NCBI GenBank assembly: GCA_045530725.1
Contig: JAZSCT010000038.1
Span: forward strand, 1 to 64,000
Direction of reading: 5' to 3'
Length of the DNA: 64,000 bases
Origin: SIG435 sp045530725
GTDB taxonomy: Bacteria > Bacillota > Clostridia > UMGS1810
In this document: piece by piece, positions 24,541-31,698 of the stretch
Position numbering within the stretch: the first letter of the stretch is position 1
Layout of the letters: every line of letters begins with the position of its first letter
Made by a program: the position numbers and the translations under genes
The notes under the pieces: model-generated
Database searches by the model: none
What the model was told of the DNA's origin: nothing
Seen by the model: the letters and a program-made list of their open reading frames with translations, nothing else

Positions 24541-26277
24541 TTATTCAGTATAATCTATATTGTCTGCCCTTTTGATTTTTTTGGTAGTGGTTCTTATGAA
24601 ATCCGTCTTTCTGACAATTAACTTCTTGATTGATTTATAAGATACCATTTCTGAATTAAGTTTCTTGATAATTTCTTCTATACGTGCTCTTATATCAGCG
24701 AATGAAGCCTTTTCGCCAAGATTTTCCTTAACGTATGCTTCATCAGGGAAAATCTGTGCGGTGATAACTTTCTTTCCGCCCTCTTCTGATTCATACACAA
24801 AAGCGTCGGACACAATGCCGCTTTCACAAAGTCTGCCCTCGATTTCTTCGGGGAAAACATTTTTTCCGTTTTCGGTGATAATCACATTTTTGAGTCTGCC
24901 GGTAATATATACAAAACCATCCTTTATATATCCAAGATCTCCCGTATGAAAAAATCCGTCTCTTATGACGCTTTTTGTAAGTTCTTCGTCCTTGTAGTAG
25001 CCTACCATTACATTTTCGCCTTTTACTGCTATTTCTCCAATACCTTCCTCATCAGGATTTACAATTTTTACTTCATCTTCAGGCACAGGAAGACCAACAG
25101 AATCATGTCTGAAATATGTCTGTCTGTTTGCAGTAATAAGAGGTGCACACTCGGTAAGACCATATCCCTGGATAGTCTTGATACCAAGGTCGTTTAAGGC
25201 TATGGATGTCTCAGGATTTACAGGTGCTGCGCCAACAAGCAGATCTCTTAATCTCCCGCCGAACTTTGCATGAATCTCTCCGAAAAGTTTCTTTCTTATA
25301 TCTATACCGAATATATCCATAAACTTTGCAAGTTTCACACCGAATTTAAGTGTCTTTTCTTTGCCCTGCTTCCTCACTTCCCTCATAATACCCTTATGAA
25401 ACATTTCCATAATAAGAGGTACTGCTACTATGATGGTAGGTTTTGCTTCCTTTACTTCCTTTAAGATATACTTAAGTCCCGAGCAATGTGCCACAGATGA
25501 TCCTGCAAACATAGGACAAAGGAATCCGCAGGTACATTCATATGTGTGATGTATGGGAAGAATGGAAAACATTCTGTCAAATTCTTTGATTGTATAAACA
25601 GTACATATATTAATTACATTGGATGCAACATTTCTGTGAGAAAGCATAACTCCCTTGGAATAACCTGTTGTTCCTGATGTAAAAAGTATGATGTTCACAT
25701 CATCAGGCTCAACCTTTGCATCCTCAAAGGATGTATCCCCGTTCTCTATAAGTTCTGCGCCTTTCTTCATAAGAGAAGGCATAGAATATGCATTTTCTTT
25801 TTCTGTCATTGAGATTGTTGTAATACCTTCAAGTCGGTCAAAATATCCATCAAGGCCTTTGTTTACCTTTTGGGAATAAATGATGGCATCAAGTTCTGCC
25901 ACAGAAGAAAGGTTTTCTATATCTGACTGAGGCAATTCTCTGTCCAATGGTACGATTGTACCCACACCGCACACAACGGATATATATCCTACTGCCCACA
26001 TATAGGATGCATCGCCTATGATACCTATTCTCTTGCCTTTAAGCCCCATATCTATAAGGGCTGTTGCAAAATTAAACACATCCTGTCTGAATTCTTTGTA
26101 TTTTATTTCTCTGTAATCTTCTTTTGGATCAAATTTTGTAAGATATATTATATTTTCGCTGAATAACTCTGTACTTGACAAAAACAAGTCTCTGATAGTG
26201 GAAATGTATCTTACATCTTCCAGGGGAGTCTTTCCGTAGATTCCCTTATTCACTACATTTTTTAACGCCTCGTACAT
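24541..26277 (-). CDS. Long-chain acyl-CoA synthetase-like AMP-binding protein
   Basis: A 578-residue ANL-superfamily enzyme. Motifs visible are I-L-F-T-S-G-T-T-G-Y-S-K-G-V (AMP loop), G-Y-G-L-T-E-C-A-P, H-T-G-D-L-G-Y-I and a C-terminal lid with G-K-N-V-F-P-E-E-I-E. Size and layout match bacterial long-chain fatty acid ligases of the FadD15 type rather than the medium-chain enzyme at 12613. It probably activates fatty acids at the membrane. ATG 26277 lies eight bases after GGAGG; the ATG two codons earlier is too close. It is a single gene. Confidence 0.85.
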   Translation of the reverse strand: MYEALKNVVNKGIYGKTPLEDVRYISTIRDLFLSSTELFSENIIYLTKFDPKEDYREIKYKEFRQDVFNFATALIDMGLKGKRIGIIGDASYMWAVGYISVVCGVGTIVPLDRELPQSDIENLSSVAELDAIIYSQKVNKGLDGYFDRLEGITTISMTEKENAYSMPSLMKKGAELIENGDTSFEDAKVEPDDVNIILFTSGTTGYSKGVMLSHRNVASNVINICTVYTIKEFDRMFSILPIHHTYECTCGFLCPMFAGSSVAHCSGLKYILKEVKEAKPTIIVAVPLIMEMFHKGIMREVRKQGKEKTLKFGVKLAKFMDIFGIDIRKKLFGEIHAKFGGRLRDLLVGAAPVNPETSIALNDLGIKTIQGYGLTECAPLITANRQTYFRHDSVGLPVPEDEVKIVNPDEEGIGEIAVKGENVMVGYYKDEELTKSVIRDGFFHTGDLGYIKDGFVYITGRLKNVIITENGKNVFPEEIEGRLCESGIVSDAFVYESEEGGKKVITAQIFPDEAYVKENLGEKASFADIRARIEEIIKKLNSEMVSYKSIKKLIVRKTDFIRTTTKKIKRADNIDYTE

Positions 26278-26312
26278 AGACATCGCCTCCAAATGATATA
26301 GTATGCAATACC

Positions 26313-26341
26313 ATATTATCACATACCATAAACTTTGTCAA
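26313..26341 (-). promoter_or_regulatory. Promoter of the long-chain acyl-CoA synthetase
   Basis: TTGACA (26336-26341) and TAATAT (26313-26318) on the minus strand with 17-base spacing. Confidence 0.65.
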
Positions 26342-26404
26342 CGCTTTTGAAAATATATTTAATTGTATCAAAAAATATATTTTGTTGCATCAATGCCGTA
26401 AGAC

Positions 26405-26433
26405 TTGATTTTTTTGAAAGATAATATTATAAT
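26405..26433 (+). promoter_or_regulatory. Promoter of the DUF1836 gene
   Basis: TTGATT (26405-26410) and TATAAT (26428-26433), 17 bases apart, 34 bases before the start codon. Confidence 0.65.
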
Positions 26434-26467
26434 ACTGTATATATGATATCAAAAAGGATGTGCTTAA

Positions 26468-27028
26468 ATGTATTATAACAGAGAGGCTCTTACAGAATGC
26501 TTTGATATATGGAACGAAATTTCAAAAACTCAGGTATTGCCTGACTGGGACAAACTTCCCGGTATCGATCTTTATATGGATCAGGTAATCACTCTTGTGA
26601 CAGAATATATAACACCATTGATTCCTTCAAATGGTGAAAATACTCCTGTCACCCAGTCTATGATCAACAACTATGTAAAATTCAAGACGATGCCCGCACC
26701 TGTGAAGAAAAAATATTCAAGAACTCACCTTGCATATATTATTATGATCTGTATCTTAAAACAAACCTTAAGTATGGATGCCATTCACAAAATCCTCCCT
26801 GCAGGAATTGAAGAAGATGAAGTCAAATCCATATATAATTCCTTTGTGAAAAATCAGAACAAGGCTTTTCAGTATGTAACAGAACAGACATCTGTCATCG
26901 CTGAGCCTATCCTAAAAAACGAAGGGGATAATCAGGAAAGACTCAATGACCTTGTAATGCAGGTAGCATCAAGTGCAAACATATTTAAGTCACTTATAGA
27001 AAAGATTATCGCTTCACAGTCGGAGTAA
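26468..27028 (+). CDS. DUF1836 domain protein
   Basis: A 186-residue protein whose centre (S-M-I-N-N-Y-V-K-F-K...P-V-K-K-K-Y-S-R-T-H-L-A-Y-I-I-M-I-C-I-L-K-Q) is the hallmark of DUF1836, a MerR-like helix-turn-helix family widespread in Clostridia and Bacilli. The region around residues 65-110 could bind DNA, which suggests a regulator, but no target is known. It is a single gene, divergent from the acyl-CoA synthetase, with AAAGGATG before the start and an intrinsic terminator after the stop. Confidence 0.85.
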   Translation: MYYNREALTECFDIWNEISKTQVLPDWDKLPGIDLYMDQVITLVTEYITPLIPSNGENTPVTQSMINNYVKFKTMPAPVKKKYSRTHLAYIIMICILKQTLSMDAIHKILPAGIEEDEVKSIYNSFVKNQNKAFQYVTEQTSVIAEPILKNEGDNQERLNDLVMQVASSANIFKSLIEKIIASQSE

Positions 27029-27047
27029 GATAATACGGAAATTTTAC

Positions 27048-27078
27048 AAAAAGCCTTACAAACCAGTAGGGCTTTTTT
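27048..27078 (+). terminator. Terminator of the DUF1836 gene
   Basis: AAAAAGCCTTAC (27048-27059) pairs with GTAGGGCTTTTT after a six-base loop, ending in T6. Its last seven bases are also the first bases of the 92-bp repeat. Confidence 0.8.
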
Positions 27079-27163
27079 ATTATATCACATTAGGAGGATT
27101 TTTCTCATCGGTTAACCTATATTGAACCACGCGACTATCGCGTGGTTTTCGTTATACAAAAAA
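27072..27163. repeat. 92-bp perfect direct repeat, copy 2
   Basis: Identical to 52-143. It sits between the convergent DUF1836 and S1-protein genes. It begins in the T-run of one terminator and ends in the A-run of another. A stem with arms AACCACGCG and CGCGTGGTT (27125-27147) could itself act as a weak terminator. Confidence 0.9.
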
Positions 27164-27189
27164 ATGGATTGCAATAAATCGCAATCCAT
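27157..27189 (-). terminator. Terminator of the S1-domain gene
   Basis: ATGGATTGC (27164-27172) pairs with GCAATCCAT (27181-27189), and the minus-strand product ends in T7. It lies just beyond the S1-gene stop codon. Confidence 0.8.
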
Positions 27190-27195
27190 TTTATA

Positions 27196-27636
27196 TCAGT
27201 ATGAGCCGCCTCGACGACCGCTTCCGCGTTTTGAATCCATGTTCTTCTTAAGGTCATGCATTTTCTCTTCGCTTGCCTGCTTGAATTTGTTAAGCATATC
27301 GTCAAATGACACTTCGCCCTCGCTTTTCTTACTTGACCAGTCAATAACTTCAGGCCTGCTTGTAGAAGGCTTCTTAGGTGCTTCTGCCCTCTTCGGGGAA
27401 GGTGCTATAGCCTTTTTGATAGACAGTCCGATTTTGCCTTTTTCATCAATGGACACAACTTTTACCTTCACCTTGTCATTTACAGAAATATGTTCATTGA
27501 TATCCTTCACATACTCACTTGCAACTTCTGAAATGTGAACAAGACCTGTAACGGAATCTCCGATATCTACAAATGCACCAAAAGCCGTAATACCGGTAAC
27601 CTTACCGTCAAAAATCATACCTATCTCTACCTGCAT
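27196..27636 (-). CDS. S1 RNA-binding domain protein (YabR/GSP13-like)
   Basis: A 146-residue protein. Residues 1-75 are one S1 RNA-binding domain (G-M-I-F-D-G-K-V-T-G-I-T-A-F-G-A-F-V-D-I...G-L-V-H-I-S-E). The rest is a low-complexity, charged linker rich in Pro, Lys and Ser ending in R-G-S-G-R-R-G-G-S-Y. Bacillus has an equivalent gene, yabR, next to divIC, yabQ and yabP, and the same order is seen here. It probably binds the ribosome or mRNA. Two weak ribosome binding sites (GGAGG at 13 bases, AAGGG at one) leave the start slightly uncertain. Confidence 0.88.
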   Translation of the reverse strand: MQVEIGMIFDGKVTGITAFGAFVDIGDSVTGLVHISEVASEYVKDINEHISVNDKVKVKVVSIDEKGKIGLSIKKAIAPSPKRAEAPKKPSTSRPEVIDWSSKKSEGEVSFDDMLNKFKQASEEKMHDLKKNMDSKRGSGRRGGSY

Positions 27637-27682
27637 ACCCTTAAATTGCCTCCCTCATCTTATGTAAAAGACTATGTAAATA

Positions 27683-27937
27683 TTATTTGCTGTTTGCATC
27701 AACAAAGACTTTCTCATCTGCCATAACTAACCCCAGTTCGTCACGAGCAACTTTTTCGATATAATCGTCAGATGAATAAAGTTCATCCTTTTCCTGAAGT
27801 TCTTTTCTGTGTTTCTCCTCATAAGTAATCTGAGAATTTATTTCGTCAATTTTATCATTATAGTCATTTATCTCGCCCTGTTGTCTGATAAAGGTTATTG
27901 CGACAATAACAAAAACAACCAATAAAAGTTTTTTCAT
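27683..27937 (-). CDS. divIC: Septum formation initiator, DivIC/FtsB family
   Basis: An 84-residue protein with a short cytoplasmic start, one membrane helix (L-L-L-V-V-F-V-I-V-A-I-T-F-I), a heptad-patterned coiled coil (about 22-60) and the C-terminal motif Y-I-E-K-V-A-R-D-E-L-G-L-V, which defines the family. It acts at the division septum with FtsL and DivIB. ATG 27937 follows AAGGAG by six bases. It sits in the conserved yabP-yabQ-divIC-yabR block. Confidence 0.9.
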   Translation of the reverse strand: MKKLLLVVFVIVAITFIRQQGEINDYNDKIDEINSQITYEEKHRKELQEKDELYSSDDYIEKVARDELGLVMADEKVFVDANSK

Positions 27938-28006
27938 AATTATCTCCTTTTGTTCAGAATACATTTTTCCTCATATATTATATTACAAAATATTCAACTT
28001 GTAAAG

Positions 28007-28492
28007 TTATATTTTACGAAAAATATACTTAATTTTGCTAAAATCAAAGATTTTTTTGCATTTTAATGATAATCGTTTCCGATTCACAGCCGAAATTCTT
28101 TTTTTCATTGCAGCAATCAGTCTTAAGGGGATTTTTATCAATGGAGATAAAATCTTCCTCATAGTAAGGAGTACGTTTCCGAAAACTTTCTCAAAAAATA
28201 TCAGTATCTTTATGACGTAGGGACTCAAAGCAGACATATACATAAAGAATCCTGAAAAAATCCCAAATATCTCATACCATCGTACTTTGCCGTCGTTGAT
28301 TATATATACCGAACAATATGCGCACCCAGAAAGAATGACAAAGACTATTACATCCCCTATATCAACAAGCAGAGAATTGAACCCGAAAAGCCGCTTTATC
28401 CGTCGCAACATATCACATATTACTCCCATAACGACCCCTGCAAGCAAACTCGAAGAAAGAATTACGACCTCTCTTAATGGTGATATTGTCAT
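28007..28492 (-). CDS. yabQ: Spore cortex biosynthesis protein YabQ
   Basis: A 161-residue membrane protein with about three to four hydrophobic segments in the first 115 residues and a basic tail (R-K-R-L-S-L-K-C-K-K). The start (L-R-E-V-V-I-L-S-S-S-L-L-A-G-V-V-M-G-V-I-C-D-M-L-R) is typical of YabQ, needed for cortex formation in the forespore outer membrane of Bacillus. It begins three bases after yabP ends, so both belong to one mother-cell transcript. Confidence 0.88.
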   Translation of the reverse strand: MTISPLREVVILSSSLLAGVVMGVICDMLRRIKRLFGFNSLLVDIGDVIVFVILSGCAYCSVYIINDGKVRWYEIFGIFSGFFMYMSALSPYVIKILIFFEKVFGNVLLTMRKILSPLIKIPLRLIAAMKKRISAVNRKRLSLKCKKIFDFSKIKYIFRKI

Positions 28493-28495
28493 ATC

Positions 28496-28792
28496 TTATT
28501 TAAACAACCTTTTTAAGAATCCGCCTGCATTTTCACTTTCGTATGTATATCTGACGCTGTTAAGTTCTCCATCTATGAGCACTTCGCCATTGTCGATGGT
28601 GAGTTTGTTGATGTGGAGTTTGTCCCCTTCCACAATAAGCACTCCCATATTTGTATGAAGGACAATCTCAGATTCATTGAAACTCTCCACATCATCAACA
28701 CCAGACACAGAAAGTTTTTTTCTGCCTTCCATTATAAGATTGTGTACATTTGTTTCCACCCTTGAATTTCTCATTGTTCTTCTTTCTTCCAT
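28496..28792 (-). CDS. yabP: Sporulation protein YabP
   Basis: A 98-residue protein with N-L-I-M-E-G-R-K-K-L-S-V-S-G-V-D-D-V-E-S-F and I-V-L-H-T-N-M-G...I-V-E-G-D-K-L-H, the YabP/YqfC family core. It works with YabQ in spore cortex assembly. I place the start at 28792, where GGAAGAG precedes the ATG; a longer frame upstream has no ribosome binding site. A possible sigma-E-like promoter is at 28831-28862. Confidence 0.9.
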   Translation of the reverse strand: MEERRTMRNSRVETNVHNLIMEGRKKLSVSGVDDVESFNESEIVLHTNMGVLIVEGDKLHINKLTIDNGEVLIDGELNSVRYTYESENAGGFLKRLFK

Positions 28793-28830
28793 ATGACTCT
28801 TCCTTTCTTTTTTAAAAAACTTGTACAACC

Positions 28831-28862
28831 TTATTATATTCCCGCCATATCCCAATTATGAC
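28831..28862 (-). promoter_or_regulatory. Possible sigma-E-type promoter of yabP
   Basis: On the minus strand GTCATAAT (28855-28862) is followed after about 15 bases by ATATAATA. This resembles the mother-cell sigma-E consensus (GTMATATT, about 14 bases, CATACANT) but the -10 match is only fair. Confidence 0.35.
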
Positions 28863-28968
28863 AATCAATGAATAAAAAGAAAAATTTATCAAATCATATA
28901 ATCAATCCAAAAAAACTTATATAACCCCATACAGAAAACTAATATGCATGAAAGGAATGGTTATAATT

Positions 28969-29442
28969 ATGAAAAAGAAACATTTTTTCATCCTGTGCTT
29001 ATGCCTTATGGTGGTATCGTTCTTAACATTTTTTGTTATTTCTGACAAAAAAGATAAGCCTGCCTATGCACAGACAAACTCATATGAGAGGAATGTAGAA
29101 CTTCTTGCAAGAGCAGTAAATGGCGAGGCAAGAGGAGAAGTGTATGAAGGTCAGGTGGCGGTGGCGGCGGTGATTCTCAACCGCGTGGATCATCCCTCAT
29201 TTCCAAACACAATAGCAGGAGTGATATATCAGCCGGGAGCATTCACAGCGGTATCTGACGGACAGATAGATGTACCCATAAGCCACAACTCAACAGTATA
29301 TAAAGCCTGTCAGGATGCAATGAACGGATGGGATCCCTCGGGCGGTGCCATATACTACTATAACCCCAGAACCGCCACAAGCAAGTGGATATATTCAAGA
29401 CCTGTAATCACCACAATAGGCAATCATATATTTGCAAAATAG
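28969..29442 (+). CDS. sleB: Spore cortex-lytic enzyme, SleB type
   Basis: A 157-residue secreted hydrolase. Residues 1-35 are a signal peptide (K-K-K-H-F-F-I-L-C-L-C-L) ending near A-Y-A-Q. The rest is one hydrolase-2 domain with the catalytic Glu in V-N-G-E-A-R-G-E and the family motifs A-A-V-I-L-N-R and W-D-P-S-G-G-A. SleB opens cortex peptidoglycan at muramic-delta-lactam during germination. The N-terminal peptidoglycan-binding domain of Bacillus SleB is absent. ATG 28969 follows GGAATGG by eight bases. It is followed by its partner ypeB. Confidence 0.9.
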   Translation: MKKKHFFILCLCLMVVSFLTFFVISDKKDKPAYAQTNSYERNVELLARAVNGEARGEVYEGQVAVAAVILNRVDHPSFPNTIAGVIYQPGAFTAVSDGQIDVPISHNSTVYKACQDAMNGWDPSGGAIYYYNPRTATSKWIYSRPVITTIGNHIFAK

Positions 29443-29451
29443 GAGGGCAAA

Positions 29452-30870
29452 ATGGATAAGGAAATCAATTCATCAAATCTTAACAAAGACAACAATCAGA
29501 ATAACAACCGAAGAGAGTTTAATTTCCCCAAATCATACTATCTGATAGCCGTACTCTCCATAGTGGGCTTACTTCTGGGTGGAAATGCTATAGTAAAAAA
29601 CAATCAACTTAACGAGGCAACTAGTATGATAAACTCAATATACTCAAAATCTTTTCTGGAACTTGCAGACAGCGTCCGTGAAATAGATAACTGCCTTTCC
29701 AAAGGGGCGGTGTCACACTCCCCTGAGTATCTTACTGAACTATCTGACAAAATATATGTACAGTCATACTCTGCCATGAGCAATCTGGGGCAGTTGCCTG
29801 TAAATCACATAGAACTTGACAATACTTCAAAATTTTTGTCTCAGGTGGGAGATTTTACCTACAATTTGTCAAAAAGAGTAAGCGAAGGCCATACTATCAC
29901 AGATGATGAACAGAAAAACCTTGCACGTCTTTCAAAATATGCATCATCTCTCGCAGATAAACTATATAAACTGGAAGACAGTATGTTTAAAGATGGTATG
30001 AACTTTGATTCACAAAATACACAAAAAGTCTTTGCGAATGCAAAAAAATCTGTGGATATGGGGGAAAGTTTTCAGTCTGTTGAAGAAAACTTTCAGGACT
30101 ACCCTTCCCTTATTTACGACGGTCCATTCTCTGACCACATAGCCCGTATGGAAGCACTTCACATAAAGGGAGAAAAAGAAATAACAAGAGTTCAGGCAGA
30201 AGAAAAGATAAAGGAATTTATCCCGCATAATAAAATCAAAAAGATATCCTACTCAGGCTCAACCAACGGAACAATTCCCTCATATAAATATACAGTCACA
30301 GACAATGACAACGTAAGAACATCCATGGAAATATCAAGGCATGGCGGTTTTGTGGTAAATATGCTTAAAAATCGTGACGTAAAAGAAAACAACATAGATT
30401 TAAAATCCGCCATCATAAAAGGCGGCGAATATCTTACAAAAATGGGAATACATTCCATGACGGAAAGTTATTATGAAATAAAAGACAACGTAATCACAGT
30501 AAACTATGCTTACAGAGAAAACGGCATCACAATGTATCCCGACCTTGTCAAACTAAAAATTGCTCTGGATAACGGAGAAATGCTCGGGTTTGAATCCAAA
30601 GGATACCTTATGGCACATACAGAAGAAAGAAACTTAAACCCTGTCACACTTACAATAGAAGAAGCGAAAAACAAGGTGTCTTCTGCAGTAGAAATAGTAT
30701 CTATGAATATGGCTGTAATACCAAAAAACGGTGGCAAAGAAGTATTGTGCTATGAATTCGTAGCAAAACTCAATGACAATAAATTTATAATCTATATAAA
30801 TGCAACCGATGGAAAAGAAGAACAGATTCTGATGCTTATGGAAAGTGAAACCGGTGTGCTTACAGTATAA
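29452..30870 (+). CDS. ypeB: Germination protein YpeB
   Basis: A 472-residue protein with one N-terminal membrane helix (S-Y-Y-L-I-A-V-L-S-I-V-G-L-L-L-G-G), an extended helical domain to about residue 230, and a C-terminal half with PepSY-like repeats (I-S-R-H-G-G-F-V-V-N-M and similar). YpeB keeps SleB stable and in place in the dormant spore. It starts nine bases after sleB, with GGAGGG before the ATG. Codon use and layout fit a two-gene forespore operon. Confidence 0.9.
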   Translation: MDKEINSSNLNKDNNQNNNRREFNFPKSYYLIAVLSIVGLLLGGNAIVKNNQLNEATSMINSIYSKSFLELADSVREIDNCLSKGAVSHSPEYLTELSDKIYVQSYSAMSNLGQLPVNHIELDNTSKFLSQVGDFTYNLSKRVSEGHTITDDEQKNLARLSKYASSLADKLYKLEDSMFKDGMNFDSQNTQKVFANAKKSVDMGESFQSVEENFQDYPSLIYDGPFSDHIARMEALHIKGEKEITRVQAEEKIKEFIPHNKIKKISYSGSTNGTIPSYKYTVTDNDNVRTSMEISRHGGFVVNMLKNRDVKENNIDLKSAIIKGGEYLTKMGIHSMTESYYEIKDNVITVNYAYRENGITMYPDLVKLKIALDNGEMLGFESKGYLMAHTEERNLNPVTLTIEEAKNKVSSAVEIVSMNMAVIPKNGGKEVLCYEFVAKLNDNKFIIYINATDGKEEQILMLMESETGVLTV

Positions 30871-31004
30871 AATTGTCACAGATTGACATTTAATATACAA
30901 AATACAAGTTATAATAGAAAAAATACCGACAATAATATTATAGAAGAAAGTTTGTGGTTTCTTCTGCAAATCATAGTCGCATAAGAACTATGTTTATATA
31001 TATA

Positions 31005-31049
31005 AAAAAACTATACCAAAAGGGACCGTCCCTTTTGGTATAGTTTTTT
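31005..31049. terminator. 45-bp near-perfect palindrome acting as bidirectional terminator
   Basis: Arms 31005-31026 and 31028-31049 are perfectly complementary (22 bases) around one central C. The central TACCAAAAGGGACCGTCCCTTTTGGTA is identical to that at 11058-11100, while the outer part has one extra base pair (A on one side, T on the other). It overlaps the stop codon of the small gene. The 30871-31004 stretch before it holds no gene. Confidence 0.85.
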
Positions 31050-31329
31050 AATAATCATTTTTGAGACACATACAAAGGTCATACATATACTTCATACCAT
31101 TTCCGAATCTTTTGAACTCGTTATAGTCATTGAATATCTGCATTGCTCCCAGGAGTTTTTGCATTGTTAAATCCTGCTCGGGAGTAAGTTTCTGTCTTAA
31201 ATCTTCAATACATTCATCAAGATAATGAAGTCTTTTTTTGTACTCATTATCATTCATTTTGTGTTTTTTTGCTGCCTTAAGTTGACCAAAGTATATCTCC
31301 GTTACCTTATCGCTTTTGAATTCATACAT
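31048..31329 (-). CDS. 93-residue small protein, DUF6809-like, copy 2
   Basis: Homologous to the gene at 11099 over most of its length: C-I-E-D-L-R-Q-K-L-T-P-E-Q, K-L-L-G-A-M-Q and F-G-N-G-M-K-Y-M-Y-D-L-C-M-C-L-K-N are shared with few changes. It is charged, helical and probably cytoplasmic. ATG 31329 lies seven bases after GGGGA; a longer frame upstream runs into the terminator hairpin of the leader and is rejected. Same cassette layout as copies 1 and 3. Confidence 0.75.
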   Translation of the reverse strand: MYEFKSDKVTEIYFGQLKAAKKHKMNDNEYKKRLHYLDECIEDLRQKLTPEQDLTMQKLLGAMQIFNDYNEFKRFGNGMKYMYDLCMCLKNDY

Positions 31330-31346
31330 ATAAATTCCCCATTTCA

Positions 31347-31563
31347 TTAAAAAAGTGCGCCAACCGAAGTTAACGCACCGAAAAACGCAAACTCCGATTG
31401 TTGTCACACAAACTTAATAAGAATGGAACATACTTTCACATATCCTAGTAAGCGGAATTTACGCTTTTGCTAAATACAACACCAGAATACGTAAAATAGG
31501 TATAGTTATACCTTGTGAATGTCCATTATTCCATTTCATCTATTAAATTAAGTTTATGTGACA
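31347..31563 (-). promoter_or_regulatory. Structured 5' leader of small gene, copy 2
   Basis: Outer arms 31547-31563 and 31402-31418 pair over 17 bp with one G-U. Inner stems pair ATGGAA with TTCCAT and TTCAC with GTGAA. The apex carries two extra hairpins (GGTATA/TATACC and AAGCG/CGCTT) not found in the other copies. Then follow ATCGGAGTTTGCGTTTTT and a 10-bp terminator-like hairpin capped by UUCG (31355-31378) with T6. The predicted transcript start is 31562, at the edge of the outer stem. Confidence 0.7.
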
Positions 31564-31568
31564 GTAAT

Positions 31569-31597
31569 ATAATACCACATTTTCAATTAATTATCAA
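31569..31597 (-). promoter_or_regulatory. Promoter of small gene, copy 2
   Basis: TTGATA (31592-31597) and TATTAT (31569-31574) on the minus strand with 17-base spacing. Confidence 0.65.
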
Positions 31598-31631
31598 TAG
31601 ATTTGTTAAAGGATTTATTATATATAAAATA

Positions 31632-31674
31632 AAAAGACAAAAACTATAGCAAATAACAATAGTTTTTGTCTTTT
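31632..31674 (-). terminator. Terminator of the decarboxylase operon
   Basis: AAAAGACAAAAACTAT (31632-31647) pairs perfectly with ATAGTTTTTGTCTTTT (31659-31674), 16 bp, and lies 25 bases after the oadA stop codon. Confidence 0.85.
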
Positions 31675-31698
31675 ATCTGACTAATATTTAATTACATA

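Noticed and set aside
52..27163. Composite transposon bounded by the 92-bp repeats
   Set aside because: The 27 kb between the copies is ordinary chromosomal content (uxaAB, mnmA, ilvE) with no transposase, and the repeat lacks terminal inverted ends.
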